NCBI RefSeq assembly: GCF_963677195.1
Contig: NZ_OY781918.1
Coordinates: 670,923 to 734,922, forward strand
Reading direction: 5' to 3'
DNA length: 64,000 nt
Source: an uncultured Marinifilum sp.
Lineage (GTDB): Bacteria; Bacteroidota; Bacteroidia; Bacteroidales; Marinifilaceae
Shown in pieces: positions 47,406 through 55,730 of this stretch. The notes under the pieces were generated by a model. That model worked only from the letters and a program-made list of their open reading frames with translations. It was not told where the DNA came from and did no database searches. The stretch's first letter is position 1, and each line of letters starts with the position of its first letter. Both the position numbers and the translations under genes were made by a program.

Positions 47406-48587
47406 TTACAAGCCTAATTTCTTTTTCATATTTTTCGATAAAGCATCTTTATGAACCATAATAGCTACAGTTTTTAATCTAACATAAGCTTCACTCATAT
47501 TTAAGTATCCTCCAAACTTATTACTATCTTCGGCCCACGAGTTTTTTGTCTTGTAATAAATCGTTCCATTCTGATCTTTTACTATACCTGTTAAATGCAT
47601 TAAATGATCATCGGTAGTTTCAAAATTATCGAAAGTTTCCTGACGAAGCTCCTGATTCACATTTGGTTCAGACATATCATCTTTTTCCTTATCTGTTTTA
47701 TTTTTAACTCCATCTTCCCATTTTGCAATTTCAGAATTACTCATGTCTGTTTCCTTAACCGCTGGTAAAACAGCATATCCTTTACGGTGCGAAAAACCTT
47801 TTTCACTCACATCGCCATCCCAACATACCGAATACCCATCATTTAAGGCATTATTTATAACTTCCATTAGTTCATCAATTGGTAAATTATAATATAAATC
47901 ATCAGACCAATTATCAGGAATTTCTAGGTTTATGGCTTTATAATATGGATGATGACTATATGAAGTTAATTCTACATAATCATCAGAATTAAGTCCTAAT
48001 TTTTCAACAAAACTATTAGGAGTATACTCTTTCCCATTATACTTAAAAGTTTTTGTTAATTCACCCATATAAGTATCTAAAACACCATTAACAGAAGCCA
48101 ACCAAACAGGTGTAATTTTTTTATTTGGATTTTTTACAATTTCATCCATCATGGCTTTCGTAGAATTCACCATTTCGCGATGAATATGATAACTGCTGCC
48201 ATACTTATTACCTTCATATACACTTTCGGGAACAATTCCGTGAGTTTTAATTACATTAAAAACATCATGTGCCTGTCCACCTTCACTGTAATTACCTTTA
48301 CCATGCAGTCTAAAATAACGCTTCGCCTTTTGCGTATAAGCAGCACGTACAATATACATTTCAGACAAATCAAGTTCAGTAGCTCCCATTCTAAGTAATT
48401 CGGTTTCTATAAATGATGTTGTAGCATAACACCAACATGTTCCTGTACTTTGTTGATTTTTAACGGGTGTTGTTTTTACCTCGGTAATTGTAGTAAACTT
48501 TTTTTCATTATTGTCTTTACTCTGGGCATTCACACTGGTAAGCTTACATAAAGCAATGCAAACACTTACAAATAATAATTTTTTCAT
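47406..48587 (-). CDS. pepC: Secreted C1-family cysteine peptidase (bleomycin hydrolase/aminopeptidase C type)
   Basis: 393 residues with a signal peptide (MKKLLFVSVCIALCKLTSVNAQ, first 22 residues). The papain-like site is PVKNQQSTGTCWCYA, with the oxyanion Gln near 45 and nucleophile Cys51. The catalytic His is in HLMHLTGI near 325-332 and the Asn in KTKNSWAED near 350. The large insertions place it in the C1B group (PepC/BLMH). Export suggests peptide processing outside the cytosol. An insertion sequence ends 38 bp upstream of its start. Confidence 0.9.
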   Translation of the reverse strand: MKKLLFVSVCIALCKLTSVNAQSKDNNEKKFTTITEVKTTPVKNQQSTGTCWCYATTSFIETELLRMGATELDLSEMYIVRAAYTQKAKRYFRLHGKGNYSEGGQAHDVFNVIKTHGIVPESVYEGNKYGSSYHIHREMVNSTKAMMDEIVKNPNKKITPVWLASVNGVLDTYMGELTKTFKYNGKEYTPNSFVEKLGLNSDDYVELTSYSHHPYYKAINLEIPDNWSDDLYYNLPIDELMEVINNALNDGYSVCWDGDVSEKGFSHRKGYAVLPAVKETDMSNSEIAKWEDGVKNKTDKEKDDMSEPNVNQELRQETFDNFETTDDHLMHLTGIVKDQNGTIYYKTKNSWAEDSNKFGGYLNMSEAYVRLKTVAIMVHKDALSKNMKKKLGL

Positions 48588-48665
48588 AAGATAGTGTTGT
48601 ATTTGTTATTAAGAATATTCTGTTTATGCGAATCCAGAGTTAAAAAACAATAAAAAAAGTTTGTT

Positions 48666-48716
48666 AAATCCTTGATTATCAGTGGAGTATATTTGTTTAA
48701 ATCCTTGAAAATCAGT
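48666..48716. repeat. Pair of 18-bp subterminal repeats in the insertion sequence
   Basis: Two direct copies differing at two positions (48666-48683 and 48699-48716), each of the form AAATCCTTGAnnATCAGT, 33 bp apart, inside the left end. No counterpart is seen at the right end. They might be transposase sites or part of the element's promoter region. Confidence 0.5.
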
Positions 48717-48749
48717 ATCTTGAGGTCAGTTTCGAAGTGACAATTAGAT

Positions 48750-49613
48750 ATGATTTCCAAGGATAAAGACGACAAGTTAATAAGAATTTACTTTTTGGTT
48801 TGCGAAAAGTTTGAAGAACTTCAATTTTATTGTGAAAGATTCAGTAATAACAGTAAACCTGAATTTACCGATCAAGAAATTATGACCATTTATTTATACT
48901 GTATGCACTATGAAGAGCATATAAAAGTAAAACAAATTCACCGTTTTGCTTCTGACTGGTTGAGATCATGGTTTCCAAAGTTAGTAGGCTATAAAGCCTT
49001 TAATAACAGACTTAATAAACTAAGTGGAGCTTTTGCCCGGTTAGTTGAAATACTTTTGTCAGACTATCAGCCGGAAGATTGTTGTCTGGATCAAAGTTTA
49101 TTGGACTCAATGCCAATTATTACCTGTTCAGGCAAACGTTCTGGAAAAGTTGCAACAGAAATAACAGATAAAGGATTCTGCTCGACAAAAGGTATTTATT
49201 ATTATGGTATGAAACTGCATTTATTGGGTTTCAGACGTATTGGTAAATTGCCACATCCTGAGCAAATACTATTTTTGCTTCTGTTAATGATGTTAATGTT
49301 TTTAAAGAAGCATTCAGGTATTGAGAACAGAACATTTTTTGGCGATAAAATATACTTTATTAATGAGCTTAACCAGAATATGGAAACATCAAAACTCTCA
49401 GACTCTTGCTCCAATTACAGATGTAATAAAACATTAAAGCTGCTGAAATTCTCAACGGCAGTATCCAGAATTAGGCAACCTGTTGAGGCAATATTCAATT
49501 GGTTAATTGAAAAAACAGATATTCAAAAAGCTAGTAAAGTCAGATCTACAAAAGGATTAATGATACATACTTTTGGCAGGTTAGCTGCTGCTTTCATTGC
49601 ATTAGCACTTTAG
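48750..49613 (+). CDS. IS982-family transposase with internal compensated frameshift
   Basis: 287 residues, the normal IS982 length. DDE candidates are Asp119 (LLDSMPI), Asp199 (FFGDKIY) and Glu246 (QPVEAIF). Residues 175-188 read as a run of Leu and Met that no transposase should have. In the next reading frame the same DNA (49272-49314) reads FASVNDVNVFKEA, the conserved segment of the family. Two small indels, one in a T-run near 49272-49276 and one near 49309-49314, thus cancel each other. The frame is open but the protein is probably impaired or dead. Confidence 0.85.
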   Translation: MISKDKDDKLIRIYFLVCEKFEELQFYCERFSNNSKPEFTDQEIMTIYLYCMHYEEHIKVKQIHRFASDWLRSWFPKLVGYKAFNNRLNKLSGAFARLVEILLSDYQPEDCCLDQSLLDSMPIITCSGKRSGKVATEITDKGFCSTKGIYYYGMKLHLLGFRRIGKLPHPEQILFLLLLMMLMFLKKHSGIENRTFFGDKIYFINELNQNMETSKLSDSCSNYRCNKTLKLLKFSTAVSRIRQPVEAIFNWLIEKTDIQKASKVRSTKGLMIHTFGRLAAAFIALAL

Positions 49614-49635
49614 ATCAACTCTGGATTCGCATTGT

Positions 49636-49989
49636 TTATAAATTCTTAAGTTCTTCCTGTTTTTTCTTGCTTAATTTTTGAACCACCAAATCATACGATT
49701 CATCTATCCATCCTTTTAGCAAATCATCAGCTACATTATCATCAATAATTACAGTATTCCAATGTTTTTTATTCATGTGATATCCCGGAATAACAAATGA
49801 ATACATTTCTCGTAATTCAATAGCTTTTTCAGGATCAGATTTTACGTTCATACTTAAATCTCCGCTTACACTGGTCAATAGAAACATCTTATCCATAACT
49901 TTAAAAACAAGAGTTTCTTCATCAAAAGGAAATCCTTCGGTAACTGCTTTTTTCGATAAGCAATAAAATCTAAGTTCTTCTATATTCAT
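49636..49989 (-). CDS. MmcQ/YjbR-family protein
   Basis: 117 residues. YjbR proteins have a CyaY-like double-wing fold thought to bind DNA. Family marks are FYCLSKKAVTEGFPFDEETLVFKV near 7-31, FLLTSVSGDLSMNVKSDPEKA near 36-56, and HMNKKHWNTVIIDD near 71-84. Its function in the cell is not established. The stop codon overlaps the target duplication of the insertion sequence, which separates it from the codirectional C1 peptidase gene. Confidence 0.88.
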   Translation of the reverse strand: MNIEELRFYCLSKKAVTEGFPFDEETLVFKVMDKMFLLTSVSGDLSMNVKSDPEKAIELREMYSFVIPGYHMNKKHWNTVIIDDNVADDLLKGWIDESYDLVVQKLSKKKQEELKNL

Positions 49990-50439
49990 TACATACTATT
50001 TTTATTTGCACTAATTTTCTTTCTGAATATGTAAACGAAAATTTACAAAGACTTAAAATTAATGGAATAAAAGAAATAATAGCATAATTAGAATGCATAT
50101 TAGAATATTAAATGGACCTATTTTATCTGTAAATTTACTTTTTTCTTTAACCTAACTATATTTTTTGATAAAATGACTTCAATTAACCACTAAAAAAAGC
50201 CAATATTCTGTCAACCTACTAATAAAGCTGTTTCATTTACAGTAAAAATAGTTTATGTTAATTAACTGTCATACTCAAAAAAATCTCTGAAATAGCCTAT
50301 ACTCAATAAACACAAGCTGTATTTATACTGAAAAAGAAGGAGTTTAAAAATCAGCATTAAAAATTGTTTTTTTTAGTTGCCGCAATCTTCGTATATTTAT
50401 TTCACAGAAATAGCTATAAATGAACGTATATTTTTAATC
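49990..50439. other. Gap between divergent YjbR-family and receiver genes
   Basis: AT-rich, without a credible gene or strong repeat. An AT-rich TATATTTA near 50392-50399 with a TTG some 20 bp upstream may be the promoter of the receiver gene; it deviates from consensus in the last base. Confidence 0.3.
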
Positions 50440-50841
50440 ATGGATCAGATAGGATACTCGCAAAAGTACAACTGGAAAGACAAACGAATTCTGATAGTTG
50501 AGGATGAAGAGATTAACAATATGTTTTTCGATGCAGCTCTAAGCAGAACCGAATCGGAATTATTATGGGCTAAAAATGGTAAAGAAGCTGTTGATATTAT
50601 TGAAGTTTCGAAAGATGTTGATGTTATTCTTATGGATATTCGTTTACCAATAATGGATGGTTGTGAAGCTACTCGAAGAATTAAAAAAAGCCATAAAGAA
50701 ATTCCTATTATTGCTCAAACAGCCTATGCATTAGAAGGAGATAGAGAAAGAATTATGGATGCTGGATGTGATGATTATTTGGCAAAACCAATACGTTTTG
50801 AAGAACTACTTTCTACTATAGACAAGTATTTAGCTGATTAA
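50440..50841 (+). CDS. Single-domain response regulator (receiver only)
   Basis: 133 residues from the Met at 50440; an upstream in-frame Met adds 21 residues unlike any receiver, so the shorter start is preferred. CheY-like: acidic Glu21-Asp22, phosphorylation site Asp66 (LMDIRLP), Thr94, Lys116 (AKP). It has the same YNW-x-DK start and PIIAQTA core as the receiver at 7332-7718, so the two are paralogs. There is no output domain and no kinase nearby. It overlaps the convergent yraN stop by a few bases. Confidence 0.85.
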   Translation: MDQIGYSQKYNWKDKRILIVEDEEINNMFFDAALSRTESELLWAKNGKEAVDIIEVSKDVDVILMDIRLPIMDGCEATRRIKKSHKEIPIIAQTAYALEGDRERIMDAGCDDYLAKPIRFEELLSTIDKYLAD

Positions 50842-51203
50842 TCTATGGGTGCTATAAATGCATTCTCGATATGTTCTATATTAAATTTATCTTCGTTTTT
50901 TATAACACTTATAACATCGAACCTTACCTCTTTTTCGATTTCTTTTAAATCGACATAAGCTTGAGTTGCTCTAACCAAAAATTTAATTTTCGACAATGTA
51001 ACAGCATCAGCAGGATGTTCAAAATAATCTGTCGATCTCGATTTTACTTCTACCACAACCAAAAAATCATCTTTTAGAGCAACTATATCAAGTTCTTTTT
51101 TCTGATAAATCCAATTTCTATCTACAATTTGATAGCCCTTTTTTAACAAGTATTTAGCTGCAATATCTTCGCCTAAGTTTCCTAAATCGTTGTGTTTTGC
51201 CAT
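50838..51203 (-). CDS. YraN/UPF0102-family endonuclease-like protein
   Basis: 121 residues from the Met at 51203 (MAKHNDLGNLGEDIAAKYL), the usual start for the family. The restriction-endonuclease-like core shows GEDIAAKYLLKKGY, DRNWIYQKKELDIVALKDD and VVVEVKSR, that is, the E, D and E-x-K pattern. It is widely conserved and assumed to be a Holliday-junction-resolvase-like nuclease without proven activity. It follows the LD-carboxypeptidase gene after about 12 bases. Confidence 0.88.
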   Translation of the reverse strand: MAKHNDLGNLGEDIAAKYLLKKGYQIVDRNWIYQKKELDIVALKDDFLVVVEVKSRSTDYFEHPADAVTLSKIKFLVRATQAYVDLKEIEKEVRFDVISVIKNEDKFNIEHIENAFIAPID

Positions 51204-51215
51204 AATCAAAAATTT

Positions 51216-52124
51216 TCACCTTTTATCCCAAACAAGTTTTACCTTTTCTTTGTCTGCATTTAATTTTAAGTATCTACCCAAAGGTAGTGCCCAATTTTCT
51301 TGTATGTGTCCGGCAGGAAAACCATACACAACCGGATAAGAATAGGCCTGAACTGCCTCATTAATTATTTGGTAGGCAGTTTTTCCAAAGTCAGGATCTC
51401 CTGCTTTCATATCGCTCATTCCACCAACAATTAATCCCTTAATATCGGCCAATTTACCTCCCATTCTTAAATTTTGCATCATCCGGTCTAAATGATACAA
51501 CTGCTCCCCAACATCTTCAATAAATAAAATTTTACCATAAGTCTCAAAATCAATTTTGGTTCCCCTTAAACTATAAAGTATCGATAAATTACCTCCTATC
51601 AATTCTCCTTCGGCAGTACCAACACGATTCAATTTATTTGATTCAATTTCATAATCCTCAACATTCCCCATTATTGTATTTATCATACTTGTAAGCGATT
51701 TATTATCTTCTGCATCTGGAAAATTAACTGGCATAGTTGAATGCAAACTTTCAATCTCAAGAATATTATTTATGTAAGTATGAAAAATAGTAATATCACT
51801 ATATCCTATAATCCATTTAGGGTTGCGAACAAACCAGTCAAAATCTATATGCTCTAGTATTCGCACGCTACCATATCCTCCACGAGAACATAGTATTGCT
51901 TTAATTTCAGGATCATTTAACATCGATTGAAAATCGTAAAGCCTATCGATATCGGCTCCTGCAAATTGCTGATATTCATCTAAAACATGATTTCCTAAAA
52001 CTACCTTAAAGCCAATTTCTTCCAATTTATTTACTGCAATCCCAACTTTTTCAGGATCTATTTTTCCGGCAGGAGATACAATTCCTATTTTATCTCCTTT
52101 TTTTAAGGCAGCTGGCTGATACAT
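51216..52124 (-). CDS. ldcA: Muramoyltetrapeptide (LD-) carboxypeptidase, S66 family
   Basis: 302 residues. It removes the terminal D-alanine from murein tetrapeptides during cell-wall recycling; the MccF branch instead cleaves microcin C, so this is a family-level call. Visible are IGIVSPAGKID at 13-23, CSRGGYGSVRIL near 80, the catalytic-serine motif GYSDIT near 104-109, a Glu near 205 in LFIEDV, and the catalytic-His region AGHIQENWALPLG near 273-285. No signal peptide, consistent with the cytosolic recycling enzyme. Confidence 0.9.
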   Translation of the reverse strand: MYQPAALKKGDKIGIVSPAGKIDPEKVGIAVNKLEEIGFKVVLGNHVLDEYQQFAGADIDRLYDFQSMLNDPEIKAILCSRGGYGSVRILEHIDFDWFVRNPKWIIGYSDITIFHTYINNILEIESLHSTMPVNFPDAEDNKSLTSMINTIMGNVEDYEIESNKLNRVGTAEGELIGGNLSILYSLRGTKIDFETYGKILFIEDVGEQLYHLDRMMQNLRMGGKLADIKGLIVGGMSDMKAGDPDFGKTAYQIINEAVQAYSYPVVYGFPAGHIQENWALPLGRYLKLNADKEKVKLVWDKR

Positions 52125-52205
52125 ATCTATTTAGTTTTTTTAAAAAGTAAGTTCAAATTAAGAATAAAATACAAAGGGATAACAAATTTTTTGGCAATTC
52201 TATCT

Positions 52206-52247
52206 TATCTTTGCCAACAATTCGGTTAAGAGATGTTTTTAACCGAA
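52206..52247 (+). promoter_or_regulatory. Promoter and first hairpin of the metG leader
   Basis: TATCTTTG (52206-52213) matches the -7 consensus exactly, though the nearest TTTG upstream is too close for a -33. Transcription would start near 52219. A perfect 9-bp inverted repeat, TTCGGTTAA/TTAACCGAA (52221-52229 and 52239-52247), follows at once. Confidence 0.45.
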
Positions 52248-52383
52248 AATGTAAACAAAATTAACTTAGGAAAATATGATCTCAAAGAAGAAAAGTATTT
52301 TCCTTTTTGAAAAAATATTTTTTGAAACGACCATTTGTAAATAATCGACAATACAAAAAAGGTATGATTATTAGTAACTGGTA

Positions 52384-52424
52384 AGTTTTATGTTGTTCAA
52401 AAATATAATATCGTACATAAAACT
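52384..52424 (+). promoter_or_regulatory. Second inverted repeat in the metG leader
   Basis: AGTTTTATGT (52384-52393) and ACATAAAACT (52415-52424) are perfect complements around a 21-nt loop, about 90 bp before the metG start. The rest of 52125-52515 holds no open frame. The long leader with two perfect stems suggests post-transcriptional control, but I recognise no known class. Confidence 0.35.
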
Positions 52425-52515
52425 ATCATGAATATAAAATTCTATAATTTACAAAATAGATTAATTACAATTCATCAAATGTTCCATATTGCAAATGAAT
52501 ACAAATTATAATAAT

Positions 52516-54546
52516 ATGAAAAAATTTAACCGAACGCTTGTAACTACGGCTTTACCTTATGCTAACGGACCTGTTCATATTGGCCATCTGGCTGGTGTAT
52601 ATGTTCCTGCAGATATCTACGTAAGATATTTAAGAATGAAAGGAGAGGATGTTCTTTTAATTGGTGGTTCCGACGAACACGGTGTACCTATTACCATCAA
52701 AGCAAAAAAAGAGGGAATAACTCCACAGGATGTAGTTGACAAGTATCACAATATTATTAAAGATTCATTTGAGAAATTTGGTATCTCTTTCGATGTTTAT
52801 TCAAGAACCAGTTCTAAAATACATGCCGAAACAGCTTCTGAATTTTTTAAAACACTTTACGATAAAGGAGAATTTATCGAGAAAACAAGTGAACAATACT
52901 ACGATGCCGATGCAAATCAGTTTTTAGCAGATAGATACATTACCGGAACTTGTCCTCATTGTAACAGCGAAGGTGCTTATGGAGACCAATGCGAGAGCTG
53001 CGGAACTTCTTTAAATGCCACAGATCTTATTAATCCTACTTCTTCGATTACTGGAAACAAACCTGTACTAAAAGAAACCAAACACTGGTATTTACCTCTT
53101 GATAAATACGAGCCATATCTTAAGCAATGGATTCTTGAGGAACACAAAGAATGGAAACCAAATGTTTACGGACAATGTAAATCATGGTTAGATAACGGAC
53201 TTCATCCTCGTGCTGTAACCCGCGATTTAAACTGGGGAGTTCCTGTTCCTGCCGAAGGCGGAGAAGGAAAAGTGCTTTACGTTTGGTTCGATGCGCCTAT
53301 TGGTTATATCTCGGCAACGAAAGAATTAACTCCCGATTGGGAAAAATACTGGAAAGCAGAAGATTCAAAAATGGTTCATTTCATTGGAAAAGACAATATC
53401 GTATTCCACTGTATTATTTTCCCATCGATGCTAAAAGCTGAAGGATCTTATATTTTACCAGAAAATGTTCCTTCAAATGAATTTTTGAATCTCGAAGGAG
53501 ATAAAATTTCAACTTCAAGAAATTGGGCCGTTTGGTTACACGAATATTTAGAAGAATTTCCCGAAAAACAAGATGTTCTTCGTTATGTTCTTACGGCAAA
53601 TGCTCCCGAAACAAAAGATAATGACTTTACCTGGAAAGATTTTCAGGCAAGAAATAATAATGAGTTAGTAGCTGTTTTAGGAAACTTTGTAAATCGTGCT
53701 TTGGTTTTAACACACAAATATTACAAAGGAATTGTTCCTGCTCAAGGTGAGTTAAGCGATTTCGATAAAGAAACACTTGCTCAAATTCCTATTTTAAAAG
53801 AGCAAGTAGAAAAGAATTTAGAAACTTACCATTTCCGCGAAGCTTTAAAAGAAGCAATGAACTTAGCTCGTTTAGGGAATAAATACTTGGCCGATACAGA
53901 GCCATGGAAACTAGCAAAAACTGATCCTGAGAGAGTGAAAACAATCATGAATATCTCGCTTCAGATAAGCACTAATCTTTCAACTTTAATTGAGCCTTTT
54001 TTACCATTTACAGCCAAAAAGCTTCGCGAATTTCTTAATATAGAATCTCTTTCGTGGGAAAATATTGGAACAAGTGTAATTAAGGAAGGTCATCAGATTA
54101 ACAAAGCATCTTTACTTTTCGAAAAAATTGAAGATGAAACTATTCAAGCTCAAGTTGATAAACTTTTGGCAACAAAAGCAGCAAACGAAGCCGAAAATAA
54201 AGTTGTTACTCCTGCAAAAGAGAATATCAATTTTGATGATTTTATGAAAATGGATGTTCGCGTAGGAACAATTACCGAAGCAGAAAAGGTAGCGAAAACC
54301 AAGAAACTTTTAAAGTTAACTGTTGATACAGGAATTGATCATAGAACCATTGTTTCGGGAATTGCAGAACACTACAAACCAGAAGAAATTATTGGCAAAC
54401 AAGTTAGTGTTTTGGTAAATCTTGAACCAAAAAAATTAAAAGGAATAGAATCTCAGGGAATGATTTTAATGGCTGAAGATGCAGATGGAAAATTATCATT
54501 TGTTTCTCCCGACCAAAGCATAAAACCAGGATCTGAAATCAGATAA
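52516..54546 (+). CDS. metG: Methionyl-tRNA synthetase
   Basis: About 676 residues from the Met at 52516 ([18 protein letters not shown]), preferred over upstream TTG and ATG codons. A class I enzyme with the HIGH-type motif PVHIGHLAG near 20, a four-cysteine zinc knuckle (CPHCN and CESCG) near 147-165, and the second signature KISTSR near 335. The C-terminal 110 residues are an EMAP/Trbp111-type tRNA-binding OB domain ([21 protein letters not shown]). A strong terminator follows. Confidence 0.96.
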   Translation: MKKFNRTLVTTALPYANGPVHIGHLAGVYVPADIYVRYLRMKGEDVLLIGGSDEHGVPITIKAKKEGITPQDVVDKYHNIIKDSFEKFGISFDVYSRTSSKIHAETASEFFKTLYDKGEFIEKTSEQYYDADANQFLADRYITGTCPHCNSEGAYGDQCESCGTSLNATDLINPTSSITGNKPVLKETKHWYLPLDKYEPYLKQWILEEHKEWKPNVYGQCKSWLDNGLHPRAVTRDLNWGVPVPAEGGEGKVLYVWFDAPIGYISATKELTPDWEKYWKAEDSKMVHFIGKDNIVFHCIIFPSMLKAEGSYILPENVPSNEFLNLEGDKISTSRNWAVWLHEYLEEFPEKQDVLRYVLTANAPETKDNDFTWKDFQARNNNELVAVLGNFVNRALVLTHKYYKGIVPAQGELSDFDKETLAQIPILKEQVEKNLETYHFREALKEAMNLARLGNKYLADTEPWKLAKTDPERVKTIMNISLQISTNLSTLIEPFLPFTAKKLREFLNIESLSWENIGTSVIKEGHQINKASLLFEKIEDETIQAQVDKLLATKAANEAENKVVTPAKENINFDDFMKMDVRVGTITEAEKVAKTKKLLKLTVDTGIDHRTIVSGIAEHYKPEEIIGKQVSVLVNLEPKKLKGIESQGMILMAEDADGKLSFVSPDQSIKPGSEIR

Positions 54547-54561
54547 AATACAAGCAAAAGA

Positions 54562-54592
54562 AAAGCGCTTTCTTATCGGAAGCGCTTTTTTT
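54562..54592 (+). terminator. Terminator of metG
   Basis: An 11-bp stem (54562-54572 with 54578-54588, one G-T pair) followed by T-rich sequence. Its A- and T-rich flanks may also serve the convergent gene at 54605. Confidence 0.8.
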
Positions 54593-54604
54593 ATGTGTTT
54601 TATA

Positions 54605-55555
54605 TTATTTCTTTAAAACCCAATACGATGATTTAGGATTTGCAGCAATTACTTTCTTTTTAAATTTATCAACAGCAGTTCTACTAGTAAACTTATTAAT
54701 TGCAACCGAATACAAATTCTTATTTCTGATAATAATTGCAGGATAAGACTTCGAAATTAATTCTTTCTGCAAAATCTTAGCATTATCAGTGGTAGTAAAA
54801 CTACCAGCAATAAGATAATACATATTACTACTTATTTTTTGCACATTAAGCTTCGCCAATTTACTTGTAAGCTTAGGTTCATATTTTACTAATTCTTCGG
54901 GTGGCGAAATTTGAGCTTTTAGCTGTACATGGTTTTCTTTTAAATCGGCTTTGCCATCAGAGAATCCCATTGATGCAGAATTTAAAAATGAAGATCGCTC
55001 CGAGCTTAAAGGCAAGAAAACTACCACGGCAATACAAGCTGCTGCTGCAGTATACCAAATTCTTTTTCTTGTAAAAAGATTTTTTACTTTAACCGAATTA
55101 GCACCAATATTATGAATTCTTTCCTCTACAGGTTTACTTAACTCTGTAAATGATATTTGTTCCAAACCAAAAGCATCAACCAAATAGTTCATACTATTCG
55201 ATGGCTCAAATTGCAAATTGTGCCTTCTATCATTAAAAAAAGCACCAACATTATTCAATTCAACCTTTTCTCCCCGCTGAATTTTAACTTTTAAATCTTC
55301 AATAAAAAACAAAATTGATTTTTCAGCTTCGGCATAACTTACATTCTCCGAATCGGCTAAATGATTAATCAATAGACCATCGTTTTGAATTAAATTACGG
55401 TTAAAACCAATATCTTTTGAAGGGGGTGAAACAAGCTGCTGATTATCGTCAAATTTTGCTGGTTTGTAATTAGCTACAAACCCACCAAAACCTGGTAGAA
55501 TTACACAGTCATGAACGAATAATAAATCTTCAATATATTTTGATACTTCTAGCAT
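54605..55555 (-). CDS. HU-CCDC81 and SPOR domain protein
   Basis: About 316 residues from the Met at 55555 (MLEVSKYIEDLLF). Residues 1-130 form two tandem HU-like (HU-CCDC81) units, with VILPGFGGFVANY and KVELNNVGAFF. A membrane helix (WYTAAAACIAVVVFLPL) follows near 173-190. The last 75 residues are a SPOR domain (YYLIAGSFTTTDNAKILQKEL), which binds denuded glycan strands at division sites. A predicted promoter lies right at the start codon, which decides this start. Confidence 0.88.
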   Translation of the reverse strand: MLEVSKYIEDLLFVHDCVILPGFGGFVANYKPAKFDDNQQLVSPPSKDIGFNRNLIQNDGLLINHLADSENVSYAEAEKSILFFIEDLKVKIQRGEKVELNNVGAFFNDRRHNLQFEPSNSMNYLVDAFGLEQISFTELSKPVEERIHNIGANSVKVKNLFTRKRIWYTAAAACIAVVVFLPLSSERSSFLNSASMGFSDGKADLKENHVQLKAQISPPEELVKYEPKLTSKLAKLNVQKISSNMYYLIAGSFTTTDNAKILQKELISKSYPAIIIRNKNLYSVAINKFTSRTAVDKFKKKVIAANPKSSYWVLKK

Positions 55556-55561
55556 AATACA

Positions 55562-55592
55562 CAAATATAGGTAAAATTTTATGTCACTCAAA
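55562..55592 (-). promoter_or_regulatory. Promoter of the HU/SPOR-domain gene, nearly leaderless
   Basis: On the minus strand TTTG (55592-55589), a 19-bp spacer, then TATATTTG (55569-55562), an exact match to the Bacteroidota promoter. The predicted transcription start falls within about 1-3 nt of the ATG at 55555, so the mRNA would have almost no leader. Confidence 0.7.
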
Positions 55593-55730
55593 TGGATTTT
55601 CTGCGTATAAGCAACAATGTTTTAATAATCAATGCATTCAGAATTTAAAAATAATTTAAATAAATTACTTAAGCTTATCAATAAAAAACTCCTTAATTTT
55701 ACTTATCATTTACAATACATTAAATAAACT

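Larger units (their letters stand above)
48626..49632 (+). mobile_element. IS982-family insertion sequence
   Basis: A 1007-bp element with perfect 16-bp terminal inverted repeats: 48626-48641 begins ATGCGAATCC and 49617-49632 is its exact complement. TGTTT lies directly outside both ends (48621-48625 and 49633-49637), a likely 5-bp target duplication. The length and one-gene layout fit IS982. The duplication's right copy overlaps the stop codon of the YjbR-family gene. Confidence 0.9.

Noticed and set aside
52125..52515. T-box leader for metG
   Set aside because: No AGGGUGGNACCGCG-type T-box, specifier loop or terminator was seen, and this regulation is typical of Firmicutes, not Bacteroidota.
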